A stretch of DNA of 64,000 nt. It comes from Mastigamoeba balamuthi (Eukaryota; Evosea; Mastigamoebida; Mastigamoebidae). Positions 1 to 10,989 of the stretch are shown here, piece after piece. Within the stretch, counting starts at the first letter, position 1. Each line of letters opens with the position of its first letter. Location: positions 218,985 through 282,984 of the forward strand of contig CACRSC010000015.1 of assembly GCA_902651635.1 (NCBI GenBank), written 5' to 3'. The notes beneath the pieces were generated by a model, which searched no databases, was not told the origin of the DNA, and was given only the letters and a program-made list of their open reading frames with translations. The translations under genes were made by a program, and so were the position numbers.

Positions 1-1524
1 ATGATTTCCATGCGTCCGTTATCGCCGTACATGACGACCTGCTTCGGTAGAGCACGCACGTGGTCGTCCCACTGGAGCTTCTTGACGTACGTGATGTTGA
101 TTATCATGCGGTCCGCCCCGCTGTCGAGCTGTGCATTGACGTTCTGGCCTGCATGCGACCCTGTCGAGACGATGGGCTGGAGGATTATGCGACGTCCACA
201 CATAGCCTCGGACGGCTCGTAGATCTTCTTGAACAATGACAGGTCGATCATTGCGACATTATCAAATGTCGGAACGTCCCCAAACGGGTTTTCAGTGTCG
301 TCCTTGGCCTGGTCATGCACAGCGGTGGGGCTTGCGATGTGGTCGACTGCGATGCTGACGTAGTTGACCTTGTAGCCCTTCTTGCGCAAGAACTCGACCA
401 TGTCTGACTCCCGAATCTGCTCGAGGGGGTTTGCTGGGTCGTTGCTGGGCTTGACCTCCACTTGCTGCGTTTTGGAGCTCGGCGAGTAACGGGACGGTTG
501 AGGGATCTCGCTGCGCTGACGAAGTTGGCGCTGCTGTGCTGCCGGTTCAGCAGATGCTGATCCTGATACTCCTGCCCGTGCGGGGGCATATGGCGACGTT
601 GTCGAGGACGCCGTTGGGGCCTTGCCCTTGACGTTGGGGCAGTCCTCCTTGTTGTGGTTCGGTGACCGGCAGATGAAGCAGAGCTTGTCCTTGCGGCAGC
701 GCTCGCGGTCCTCGAACGTCAGGAATGTCTGGACCTTGCCCTCGACGATCTTGAACTCGCCCCAGCATGACTGCTTGATCTGCTCCTGCGGCTTCTTGAA
801 CTTGTCGCTGCTCCCGCTGTCCCGAATGCCCATAGTTGTTGCCTTCGTGACGAACTTTTTCTTGTCGAACCTGTCGCTGGAGTGTCCCAGATCATCGAGA
901 ATGCCTTCCGCGATGGTCTCGTCGATGTGAATCGCGATGTCGGACGTGCGGTCCATGAGTTTGTCGATTTTGATCGAAGGAATTCTGCCAGAGACGAACG
1001 AACCCTCGAGACGACGCTTGATAAGCCCTGAGAGACGTTCTGCCCACACCTCGCAGAGTTCGTCATCTGCGGTGTTGGGGAAGAACAACTTCGCGAGTTC
1101 ATCAAACCTTTTGCGGAGCTTCGTGACTTCGATGAAGTACTCGGGCTTATGGCCCGGGTCCTTGTACGTGACGATCTTGTCGAAGAGCTGCCGCGATGCA
1201 TAAACGTCGGGTGGCCTCGTGACGGCAAAAACGAAGTCCTTGAGGTCGACGAACTTCTTGGGGATCGAGACGTCTGCGGTCTTCCCTGTCTTTTTGTGCT
1301 CAGCCGCCTTGGCTTTGTAGATGAGCGCCTGCTGGACGCTGATCGGGATCAGGTTCGTCGCGTCGAACGTGTCCAGATCGAGTTTTGCGAAGCCCATGGT
1401 TGCCGAATCCTGAACGGTACGGGTCCAGCGCCAGGCCTCCTCGAACGTCGTGTTCGTGAGAAGGAGTGGAGTGTACACTCCTGGCTGCTTCAAGAACTTG
1501 TCGAGGTCGGTTGTCGTCGCCATT
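1..1524 (-). mobile_element. LTR retroelement, Gag-protease part (Ty3/Gypsy-like), cut by window edge
   Basis: A minus-strand reading frame starts at 1524 and runs off the left edge. Its first part looks like a Gag capsid region. It is followed by a CCHC zinc knuckle (C-x2-C-x4-H-x4-C) at about 639-680 and by a retropepsin-like segment with the motif DSGAD at about 111-125. Knuckle followed by aspartic protease in one frame is typical of LTR retrotransposons; Ty3/Gypsy is more likely than Copia, but reverse transcriptase and integrase lie outside the window, so the family is inferred. The part seen looks whole. No LTR or primer-binding site was recognised before the start, and an ambiguous base lies at 1581 just beyond it. 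Age cannot be judged from one end. Confidence 0.75.
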
Positions 1525-1581
1525 AGACAACGGTATACGAGAGATTCCGATGCTATTCCACGCTGTCTTTCTGGAAAAGGN

Positions 1582-2262
1582 GGAACGTGGTCTCCGACGA
1601 AACCGCCTGCTCGTCGCCGGCGCTGCCAGTGGCCACGCGGTGCTCCGCCTTGCCCTCTGAACAGGAAATAGCACCAATAGAGCAGTGGGTGTGAGGGAGG
1701 GTGTGGGCAACGCCGCCCACGGGCGCCCGGCTGGCGGCAGGGAGGCGGGCGGGTGAGGGGGGGAGGCGAGGGGCTGAGCGCACGGCTGCGGAGCGCGTGG
1801 CGGACGATGTGGGCGATGCTGGACGGCGCCCCCCAGGCGGCGGCCTCGCCGCTGCTGCTGTCGCTGCTGGGCGGCAGGCAGCGGATCGGCGGCTGCTGCT
1901 GCGGCGGCGAGGGGCGGGCGAGGTCGTGCGGTGCTGGGGCGCGGTCTGGCGCTGGCTCATGGCGGTGGCGGTGTGCAGGCGGGCGGGCGGTGGGCGCTGG
2001 TGGGGGGTGGTGTCCGTGGTCGTGAAAGAGGGTGTGTGGTGAGGGCCGCCATGGCTGGGCCTGCCTTCTGCAAACAAGCAAGAGGTGCAGCCTCCGGGCT
2101 TTTCCTGGCCCCTTGATATTTTTGCCCCGAAATGCCTGCCGCGGCTGTTGGCGATGTCGGCGAAGAAAACCTCCCAGAACCGTTCTGGAGGGCCGCACTG
2201 AGATGCCTCCGGTTATTTGGCCAGTTAGCAGTGCGTGCGAGATGACCGCAGTGTGCCGGGAA
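1582..2262 (+). repeat. Dispersed repeat, copy a
   Basis: This segment aligns by eye with 10438-10842 in the same orientation. Shared blocks include GAAACCGCCT near the left end, a GCTCATGGCG..GTGGCGGTGTGCAGGCG block (1957-1983 against 10591-10616), and GAGATGACCGCAGTGTGCCG at the right end. Copy a carries an extra GC-rich stretch (about 1690-1900) absent from copy b. No protein domain was recognised. It abuts the N at 1581, next to the LTR element, so the junction may be an assembly join. Confidence 0.6.
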
Positions 2263-2339
2263 TTTCTGTCCAGCAACAAGGGCGGGGTATCTCGATGTAC
2301 GAGACGGGGAATGGCCCGCATCGGCCACCTCACTTGCCT

Positions 2340-5300
2340 CTGTACCACTCACCCTTGCACGTGTTGATCATCACCTCGTCCGCGTGGGTGGCCTTGACAG
2401 TCGTACACGGACTAAGGCGTGCTGCTGCTTGGCCAGCCTGGGCAGCACCCTTGATACAGGCGCTCTCCTCTGGCCCTTACGGGTGCTGTACTGCCTCCTC
2501 CGTAGCCCAGCTCCAGGCACTTCACTGCCACTGGGCACTGGGTGGCAGCGTCCTCCGAGGCGGCAACTACCTTAAGATGAATCTGCGCCCGTCCGACTGC
2601 TCGGCCTCAGTTGCAGCACCAAGGGCAATGCTCGGAGGCCTGCTGCTGTCTTGCACTTGAAGATGATCATGAGTGAACGTGCTGGCTGTGCTGTCTGCAA
2701 CAGCTTCACCCAGCGCTTGAGAGTCTTAACCTGCAGCTACTCAGTGTTGTCTGCATCCGTGTGGGCATACTGATGCCCTTTGTGATACATGTGCAGCCGC
2801 CCTGCCCTGTGTGCTGTGAGAAACGGGAGGGTTGGTCTTTCCTCTGGACCTGAGTTCCATCACGGATATGTCCCTTTATTTTTGGACTGATATCCAGTCA
2901 GATACGGCTAAGTCACTGCAAAATAGTACCAGATATCTCTCAATAGCACCAACACAAATCGTCGCACCTAACACACCAACAGCAGCAGCCACAGCAATTG
3001 GGCCATAAGAGCATCGGTGCCTGCCAGGGAGGCGGGAAGGAAGTGAGTGCTGCAAGCTCTGCATCCAGCATGGATGATGCACGAGGCATTGCTGTCGGAT
3101 GACAGGCACCCCAGTGGACCTGCGTGTGCACTGGCACCTCTGTTGCCATACAGGCACTGCTGTCACCATGCCAGGGCTGCTTGACAGGCTGCTCTCTTGC
3201 TGAGCCATACAAGTAACTCTGCTTAATATTCTTAGTGTTGCCCTACTTGCCAAGATGATCCATCCGTGCAGTGCTCACTGCTTAATCAAATGGTCTGGCC
3301 CACTGAGAATTTGGGTGGAAATAACACTTTTTCGTGTTATGTATAATGTGAGCATCAATAAGCTCTGCAAGGGTATCAGGCAGTGGTATCAGTGCAGCAA
3401 TGACACCTTCGTTGTTAAAGGTACATAATGCTGAATGGCTCTGTCATCATGCAGATTGGATACGAGAGCATGTTCAACAGGTTGTTTTAATTGGTAATTG
3501 TCACTTCAGTGCAGGTTCCAAGATGACCAATTTCCCAAAGATATATACTTCCTATGCTCTTCCATCTCATGAGAGAAAGCGTGGAAAAGGACTTAAAACT
3601 CTGACAGAGAAGAAAAAACGACATAATACTGCTGTTAGACATGCCCGTGCCCATGTTAACAGTTTTTTTGCATCAATGAAGAATATGTGGAGCAGCCTGC
3701 ATAGTCCATGGGATGAAGATCCTGAACAGCAGGAATGCACGGTTTGAAGAGGCATTCATCAACCCAGATGTGTCCTTCAATGGCCTGAATGGTGTTATGG
3801 CTGATCCAAAGGACTGCATCACGGATTGTGCTGAGTACAGTGATGATGATGATGCCCTTCCTATCCTCTTATGAATCTACCCTGAATGTGACTAAAGCAA
3901 TGAAACCAGTTGGTCATTACAATTGAAAGTCACTGTGTCTGCTTTGAATGTCATATTGATTACCATTGACCACAAAACTACAGACACTTTTCATGCTGTC
4001 TTACAGGCTGGCATATACACTGTGCTGCCAGCATAGTTGATGGCCAAGCTGTGCCGCTGGCACATAGCCTGGCTCATATCTTCTTTTTTGCAAATCTGTG
4101 AAATCGTGCTTTAAATGCATCCAACAGCATCTGATATTAAGGGCATGTGCTATTCATCATTTGTAATGATTTTGATCCTTTTGATGGGAATTCCTGCCCA
4201 TCAGTCCAGTTCCCACATCTGTATGACAGTTGAGTCAGTGTCCTTGTTAAGGGTCCAGAGTGTGCCTGATGACTCAGTGAGTATGACCTTGTTGTAGTCT
4301 GTATTGTTGTTGTCGTGCACAGAGGTCTAACATTCAGATATTCACGGGGAAAAACACAGACACAAATGAATAAAACAGACTGTGCAGGTGTGAGACGAAC
4401 CTCTGTGGTGCACTGGAATCAGGAATGATAGTGGTACCTGCTACTGCTGATGGACATTCTCCTGTGACAGTGATTTCATATGGAGAGATGCTCTCAGGGG
4501 AGAAGGGAGAACAGGAGAGATGCTGATGCTGATAGAACATGCATGTGAAGTTCATCAGATTCTCCAACCAACAGCTGAAATCCACGGGGTTTGGCATCAT
4601 TACTGTTATACCTATCTGCTCTGATTCAGGCAGGAATGATGCAGCCATGTCAGAGGCAATACATGACAACTGATAGACCTCTGACCTGTTCTGATGAAAG
4701 GTGTAGAAACTCACTTAACAATGTGCTCCAGAAACACACACATGTTAATGCATGCCAGAGCATGCATGGTAGGCATGTTCTCTTCCCTCTTCTCATTTGC
4801 CCATTTGCATTTCAGCTTCTTCTTCTTCTCTGTGCATGACACTGCCTGCAGCATATCTGTGCCAGGTCTTACTCACCTTACTATGACTGCACATAGCCTT
4901 CTACAATATGGTCATGCAGTGGAACATGTCAGCAGCCAAGAAGATTGAACTGGACTACATGGAAGGATTGTTCACAGCTAGCGACCTGCTTGACATGATT
5001 AAGTTGAGGCCCTCTGACTGGGAGATATGCGAGTGGCAGAAGAAGCACCAGAGGCTGACTGAGATTGAGAGCAGTGTGAATGTGGCCTCTGCCATGGTGC
5101 ACCTGCCACTCAGAAGGGAACTGACACAGCAGCAGTAGCACAGACATTACTGCTTGCAGTCCCAGGACCCAGCAGGCCCCACGGTGATGGCTTCTGTTCA
5201 CAGCAGGCTGCCTGGTCTGGGCAGACTCTCTGGTCTCTCACTGATCAAGCCCTGTCTGGGCCTGGTGAGGCCCACTGTGCACCTGCACTGCTACCAGAGT

Positions 5301-5950
5301 CTGGTCAAGATCACTAATGCACCAAGGCATGATGATGAGAATAGCTGCAGCACTAGGAATAGTAAGCGCAAGATCAGATCCCTGAAGAAGAGGGCAAGGA
5401 TGAAGACAACATGCATGGTGTGGTCCAGAGGGCCAGATGCATATGAATGAATCAATAAGAATCCTACTGTTCCTACCTACTCTTTTACATGAACTTTTCT
5501 ATGTGGTGAATTATTTACAACTGATAACTACTGGTATTATTTACATTAGACAACCCAGTGGATGTAACAAGAGTAGAAACTGAGAATAACAAAGTATATG
5601 AATAATCAAAACAGAATATTATTAATAGAAATCAAATTGTATTAAGATAGAATGAAGAAGACCAGGTATCATTAAATGGACCAAGACAAGAGGAGTCAAT
5701 TGGTGTTGAATTCAATCAAATAAGTTGGTCTAGCATATTTGACATGTTAAAGGTGGGTAAACAGTCAATAGACTGGAAGAAAGCTCTCTTGGTGGCATTA
5801 GAGAGCTGTAGCTGGAAGAATCCCAACACTGACAAGATGGCCCCCATGTATGTGTTCAACTATGCAAGCTGTGCCACACAGTGCTGACAGACATTGTGTA
5901 GCACTCTGTAGTCAGAGGCTGTTGCACAGGAGCAGGAGCTTGTCATTTGC
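2340..5950. other. CpG-poor, AT-richer block with transposon remains
   Basis: Base composition changes sharply here: CG dinucleotides become rare, TG/CA and A+T rise, and no intron-split gene like those at right can be built. A decayed DDE transposase fragment lies inside (3400-3871). The rest (2340-3399 and 3872-5950) gave only short frames without recognisable domains. No terminal inverted repeats or target-site duplications were found by eye. The simplest reading is one or more old DNA transposons that lost CpG through methylation-driven decay. Confidence 0.5.
3400..3871 (+). pseudogene. Fragment of a DDE transposase (PIF/Harbinger or related), decayed
   Basis: The frame from 3400 reads a segment resembling the C-terminal half of DDE_Tnp_4-type transposases. 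It has VVLIGNCHF in the place of the usual V.l.D.gf block, then a basic stretch, then RHARAHVNSFFASMK, which matches the family pattern R..R..VE..F..lK. The frame stops at 3745, but a second frame continues the coding-like run from about 3724 to a stop near 3871 with an acidic tail (EYSDDDD). An upstream catalytic half was not found, and the first Asp of the conserved block appears replaced by Asn. The family call rests on pattern memory; another DDE superfamily is possible. Confidence 0.45.
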
Positions 5951-5984
5951 TTGAGCAAGTTCCACGACCCCGATGGATGTCAAC

Positions 5985-6195
5985 CAACCAATATAAACTA
6001 CATAGCGCCGCCTGTCCTCGTGCCTTGGCGACTAGCCGCTTGAGTCGCGCCTTGCAGGCCCCCAGGAACCCAAAACCTTTGCACGGGAGAGCATGTCGCA
6101 CGGGCCTCCAGTGCTTTTGAGACGTTGGCCGTGGTGAACTTCTGCACGCTGCACTCGTAGCAGTAGCAGTCGTCGGCGATCTGCTCAATGAAGGC
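5985..6195 (-). other. Coding-like Cys-rich fragment, unassigned
   Basis: On the minus strand one frame reads IEQIADDCYCYECSV and continues to a stop near 5994. The C-Y-C-Y-x-C cluster recalls zinc-binding motifs found in many protist proteins, but too little is present to name a domain. It lies just before the plus-strand acidic frame that starts near 6258. It may be an exon end, a pseudogene or chance. Confidence 0.2.
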
Positions 6196-6257
6196 AGCAG
6201 AGCTCCGTGCGGCAGCGGGGAGGGGCTGCAGAGGATTGGCGCAGCGAACTCTGTAGC

Positions 6258-7133
6258 GCGGGCCGTATCACCAAGAGAATGAGGCCGACGCGGTCCTCGG
6301 GCTCGCCGGCCTCGCGTCGCCCGTCTGCACGGCCTCGCCCGCTTCCTCGGCCGCCGCGGAGCTGCTCCAGGAGCGGCCGCCGGAGGCAGCAGAAGACGCA
6401 GGCCGGTGCGCGGGGCTCTGGGAGCTGTCGGCTGAATCCGCCGCGTGCTGGGACGCGATGCTGGGGCAGCCAGCGCCGGCCGGTGGCGAGGAGCACTGCG
6501 CGAGCGGAGCCTCCTGCGCTGACGCAGGCGTGCGGGGCCCGAGCAACTGGCACAGTGACAGTGACGACGACCGCGACGGCTACGCGGCCGACGACGATGC
6601 GGACAACGCGCACAACGTACTCGACGACGAGCTGTGACGCGGACGAGGAGCAGAGCCACGTGGACGATGACGACCTGTGCGAGGCGGGCGACACGGACGA
6701 CATGAACGACGAGCTGCACACCGACGCTGACGACGCGGACGACGCGGACGACGCGGACGACATGGACAACATGGACGACGAGCTGCGCACCGACGATGAC
6801 GACGAGGACGACGTGGGCGACGTTGGCGACGCGGACGTCGCGGACGAGGAGGAGCTGTGCGACGAAATGGACGACGAGCTGCGCGCCGACGCTGACGAGG
6901 CTGACAACATCAGCGAGAGGCGCGAGGACGGCAGCGCCGAGAAGGGCCAGCTCAGCGACTACCGCGGCGAGGACGCCTGGCGCTCGGGGGACGCGAAGCA
7001 CACGAGGGCGCCTCGGCCAGAGCCCCCACCCAAGAGGTCCAGGAAGTCCCACGAGGAGGCCGATGGCCCGCGCCTCGCCGCCCTCATCGCCCTCGCCTCG
7101 GCGGCGCTGCTGGCAGCAGGCGCTGAGCTGTGA
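6258..7133 (+). CDS. Asp-rich repeat protein, gene model unresolved
   Basis: Two adjoining plus-strand frames look coding. The first, about 6258-6631, is Ala/Glu-rich and ends in an acidic run closing with DDEL. The second, from about 6625 to the stop at 7133, is a long Asp/Glu tract in which MDDEL-type units recur (near 6715, 6780 and 6875). It then has a basic patch rich in Pro, Lys and Arg and a hydrophobic C-terminal tail (AALIALASAALLAAG) that could be a tail anchor. The change of frame sits at the left edge of the tandem duplication (6630), so it may be an assembly fault or a true break rather than an intron. No function is assigned. Acidic low-complexity proteins often sit in the nucleus or ER lumen, but nothing here decides that. 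Confidence 0.35.
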   Translation, partial: AGRITKRMRPTRSSGSPASRRPSARPRPLPRPPRSCSRSGRRRQQKTQAGARGSGSCRLNPPRAGTRCWGSQRRPVARSTARAEPPALTQACGARATGTVTVTTTATATRPTTMRTTRTTYSTTSCDADEEQSHVDDDDLCEAGDTDDMNDELHTDADDADDADDADDMDNMDDELRTDDDDEDDVGDVGDADVADEEELCDEMDDELRADADEADNISERREDGSAEKGQLSDYRGEDAWRSGDAKHTRAPRPEPPPKRSRKSHEEADGPRLAALIALASAALLAAGAEL

Positions 7134-7948
7134 TGGTATTTTGGGCTGCGGTGCCATTCAGCCGCGCGGGCTGACAGGCGCGCCAGCCGCCCCCTGGGAC
7201 TGGGCGCACGGGGCGGAGGCACGAGGCACGCGGCGGGGCCGCAGAGGCAACGAAGCCACAACGGTTAGGTTTTGGGGGTCAAAACGGTGGAGAGAGACAA
7301 CAGTACTTACCGCGACAACAGCCCTCGGCCTCGGCCCTCGTGCTCACCTCTGGGCGCGCCTGTGCCCACGCATACAGGACGGCGGCCTTGCGGGGAGTTG
7401 GCTGGGCAGCCCAGCCAGTGAGCCGGCGAGTTGAGACAGAAAAATTGCTTCAGCGGGGCCGCTCCTTGCCTTGCTATCGGCACTGAATCTTCTTCATTTG
7501 TGCCCACCAAAGACCCGCCCGCTGACACTGGGTTTGTGCCCCCTTGGTCGACGCCACTGCGCTTCCTGTGCTGCTGGTTGGGCAGATGATTCTCAGCTCG
7601 GGGCAAGAAGTGCAGAGCACACGACCGCCACTCTACCTGGATGCACAACCTAAACAGAGTACGTAGACAGGCCCGAGCAGGGAGACTCTTGCACAGGGGC
7701 TGCGCACCAGGGTCGACAGGACCCCCGAGCAGAGAGCTAGCGAGAGATACACAGGGCTTTCTGGCAGTACTAGGGCGGGACCCCCAATGCGTGAGCAGCG
7801 TTTGCGGGGAGGGTCGTGGAAACTGTGTCATCCCGGAGTAAGTGCAGTCCGGTCGGCATCCCAAATGAAAACAGCCAAACTGGATCCCACACAATCTCCC
7901 CAGAAACGCCGCCCCAAGATCCCTTATGGGACGTGATTCTATTGGCTG
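6630..7948 (+). repeat. Tandem duplication, copy 1
   Basis: The unit begins at GCTGTGACGCGGACGAGG (6631) and ends at GATTCTATTGGCTG before the single N at 7949. It is repeated almost exactly at 7950-8888. Copy 1 carries the whole acidic coding tract. The 3' part (about 7118-7948) is nearly identical to 8073-8888, differing by a few small indels. Confidence 0.9.
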
Positions 7949-7949
7949 N

Positions 7950-8888
7950 AGCTGTGACGCGGACGAGGAGCAGAGCCACGTGGACGATGACGACCTGTGC
8001 GAGGCGGGCGACACGGACGACATGAACGACGAGCTGCACACCGACGCTGACGACGCGGACGTCGAGGGGCAGCGCTGAGCTGTGATGGTATTTTGGGCTG
8101 CGGTGCCATTCAGCCGCGCGGGCTGACAGGCGCGCCAGCCGCCCCCTGGGACTGGGCGCACGGGGCGGAGGCACGAGGCACGCCGCAGAGGCAACGAAGC
8201 CACAACGGTTAGGTTTTGGGGGTCAAAACAGCGGTAGAGAGAGACAACAGTACTTACTGCGACAACAGCCCTCGGCCTCGGCCCTCGTGCTCACCTCTGG
8301 GCGCGCCTGTGCCCACGCATACAGGACGGCGGCCTTGCGGGGAGTTGGCTGGGCAGCCCAGCCAGTGAGCCGGCGAGTTGAGACAGAAAAATTGCTTCAG
8401 CGGGGCCGCTCCTTGCCTTGCTATCGGCACTGAATCTTCTTCATTTGTGCCCACCAAAGACCCGCCCGCTGACACTGGGTTTGTGCCCCCTTGGTCGACG
8501 CCACTGCGCTTCCTGTGCTGCTGGTTGGGCAGATGATTCTCAGCTCGGGGCAAGAAGTGCAGAGCACACGACCGCCACTCTACCTGGATGCACAACCTAA
8601 ACAGAGTACGTAGACAGGCCCGAGCAGGGAGACTCTTGCACAGGGGCTGCGCACCAGGGTCGACAGGACCCCCGAGCAGAGAGCTAGCGAGAGATACACA
8701 GGGCTTTCTGGCAGTACTAGGGCGGGACCCCCAATGCGTGAGCAGCGTTTGCGGGGAGGGTCGTGGAAACTGTGTCATCCCGGAGTAAGTGCAGTCCGGT
8801 CGGCATCCCAAATGAAAACAGCCAAACTGGATCCCACACAATCTCCCCAGAAACGCCGCCCCAAGATCCTTATGGGACGTGATTCTAT
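7950..8888 (+). repeat. Tandem duplication, copy 2 (internally deleted)
   Basis: This repeats copy 1 but lacks the equivalent of about 6742-7117, so most of the acidic tract and the basic and hydrophobic tail are gone. It starts immediately after the N at 7949 with AGCTGTGACGCGG. Either a real tandem duplication followed by a deletion, or an assembly join of two alleles, would give this picture. Long minus-strand frames in both copies (for example 8254-8841) encode nothing recognisable. Confidence 0.9.
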
Positions 8889-9849
8889 TGGCTGGCTGTG
8901 GCAGGGCGCCCCTGACGCACTGCTGGCCAACAGCGCTGTGGGCCCGTGGCGGCCTCTGAGCCGCTGTTGCCGTTGTCAGCCTGCCTTCCCCGTAAGATAA
9001 TTATGTTGAGGATATTCCCATGAATATCGCGGGATATCTTTGAGGCCTCTGGAGTATGGACACAGTATGTTTCTGTGTGGTCGCAGAATGAGCAGCTGGG
9101 CAAGGGAGACACCCTGACCTGTGTCCGGCTGCCCTGGAGCTCCGAGTCTCGGCACTGCCTCAGGATTATGACTAAAGTGGATCCCGAGAGGAAAACCGCG
9201 ATTGAGGAGGGCCTGCGTGGTCACTCCGAGACCAACAGACGCCTTTTGCGCTGTCCACACGGACTGCGACAGTGTATTAAGGCTTGAATAGTTGACTTTA
9301 GTGACCCTCCATGACCGCTTCCGGGAACGGGGGTGGAACCGGGCTCTCAATACACATCGCTATGGGCCAGGGGAGATGAAGAGGAGGAGGACGAGGAGGA
9401 CGAGGGGCCGACGTCGTGGTCGTCGGGCTATGCGGGCGATAGAGAGCAGAGCTTCGCGTGTGAAACACACGAGGGCATCGTGCTCGCCATGGATCACGGC
9501 TGGCGTGGACGGGGTGTGCAGACTGACAGCAACCTCGGATGATGATTCGAATGATACCAATACCCTCTGCGCAATCCGATGTGATACGCCACCTAAAGTG
9601 GCACTCTGGCAAATGACATTTGCATGTGTGCACGTCCAGTTCCACTGCTGGTGCTATACGGCCACCTATTCCCGAAACAGCTTGTTGGACGGACTGGAGG
9701 CCGTCTGCCTCGGGGTGCAAGCGAGAACCCCCGTCGAGTGTCCGGGCGGAGCATCACGTTGTAACCGACACGAGCCATAATCAGAACGACACCGACAATG
9801 GGAGCGTTGCCCTCACCCCCCACGCCCCTCTTCCCTGTGATTTCCTGTT
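8889..9849. other. No gene recognised
   Basis: Several short frames on both strands show no domain, no consistent codon bias and no convincing splice pattern. A cluster GATATTCCC..ATATCGCGGGATATC at about 9010-9042 resembles the ATAT/CGCG-rich motifs found before genes elsewhere in the window, but no gene follows it clearly. Confidence 0.4.
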
Positions 9850-10122
9850 GCAGAGGGAGCACCGCGTGGCGACGAGGCGGTTTCCTCGGTGACCGCCTTC
9901 CGCATCCCGCGGGACCAGGCACACCTCTTCATGCTCGCAGGTGTGGCGCCCTGCTCGCCCGGGTGTCCCTTTGTCACAACGCCTTTCACGCTGCCGTGTT
10001 TCCCGCACCGCTGCGTTCCGACGGGAAGTTCGTGTGCCTGCAGTCGGGCACCAAGTCGCAGGAGGGCGTGCCCATCGTGGACATCCACTGCGCCGAGGAC
10101 GCCTGCACCACAACGGCGGCGT
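9850..10122 (+). repeat. Inverted repeat, left arm
   Basis: Its reverse complement matches 10229-10497 at roughly 80 percent by eye, with a 106-base spacer (10123-10228). The best conserved stretch runs from GTTTCCTCGGTGACCGCC to CACACCTCTTCATG (about 9877-9932). Confidence 0.85.
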
Positions 10123-10228
10123 GTACCACGCGATGGGGTGGTTCACAGTGCACAACGACGTGGCATCGAGCGTGGCCAGCTCGTGAGGACGTGCGCTGCG
10201 CACTGCTAGCCACCTGAGCGCGAGGTTC

Positions 10229-10497
10229 ACGCCGCCGTTGTGGTGCACGGCGTCCTCGACGCAGTAGGACGTCCACGATGGGCACGCTCTCCTGTGACTT
10301 GGTGCCCGACGGCAGTCACAGGAACCTCCCTATGCCGAACGCTGCGGTGCCGGAAACACGACAGCGCCGAGCAGGGCACCGCACCTGCGGGCATGAAGAG
10401 GTGTGCCTGGTCCCGCGGGATGCGGAAGGCGGTCACCGAGGAAACCGCCTCGTAGCCGCCATTGCCGGTGGCCGCGCGGTGCTCCGTCTTGCCGCCT
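10229..10497 (-). repeat. Inverted repeat, right arm
   Basis: This is the reverse partner of 9850-10122. Its right half overlaps the start of dispersed-repeat copy b (10438). Transcribed together the two arms would form a long imperfect hairpin. Both arms share one open frame containing TAFRIPRDQAHLFM, which is not recognised as any known domain. Confidence 0.85.
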
Positions 10498-10842
10498 GAG
10501 GGCAACGCGGGCGGCTGGTACATCCTTGGCTGTGGCGGCAACGAGGGGATGGCGAGGTCGTGCGGTGCTGGGGCGAGGTCTCGCGCTGGCTCATGGCGAT
10601 GGCGGTGTGCAGGCGGGCGCTGGTGGGGGCGAATCGTGACCGTGATAGTGTGTGCTGAGGGCCGACATGGATTGGCCTGCCCGGTGCAACTTAGCAGCCC
10701 CCGTGCCTTTCCTGTGGTTGTTGGCGTTCATCTGCTGGCGAAGTCTGCGAGCGAAAACCTCCTAGGACAGTCTCGTCTGTGCCCTGTGTGCTGGAAGGCC
10801 TTTGCCGGTGGGTAGTGCGTGGGAGATGACCGCAGTGTGCCG
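10438..10842 (+). repeat. Dispersed repeat, copy b
   Basis: Diverged shorter copy of the segment at 1582-2262, in the same orientation. It ends at GATGACCGCAGTGTGCCG like copy a. No coding function was recognised, and no flanking target duplication was seen. Confidence 0.6.
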
Positions 10843-10989
10843 ATGTCGTTATTGACAAACAGACGAGGTTAAGCTGCCCAATGACGTGAAATAGATCGGG
10901 CTGGAGAAAGAACAGTTGTCGTCTTCACGAATAATTATCATTTCTGGTATGTACACATTTGAATTAGTGAATTCATGGGTGGGGGCGGG

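Noticed and set aside
1525-1700. An LTR or primer-binding site just before the Gag-like frame
   Set aside because: No tRNA-complementary stretch or TG..CA boundary was found, and the ambiguous base at 1581 makes the flank unreliable.
5943-7157. A 404-codon minus-strand frame with Val-Val-Arg repeats
   Set aside because: The repeats are the reverse complement of GAC-rich codons in the plus-strand acidic tract. The product has no recognisable domain.
8254-8841. A 195-codon minus-strand frame present in both duplicated units
   Set aside because: It is conserved between copies only because the DNA was just duplicated. Codon use and composition do not look coding.
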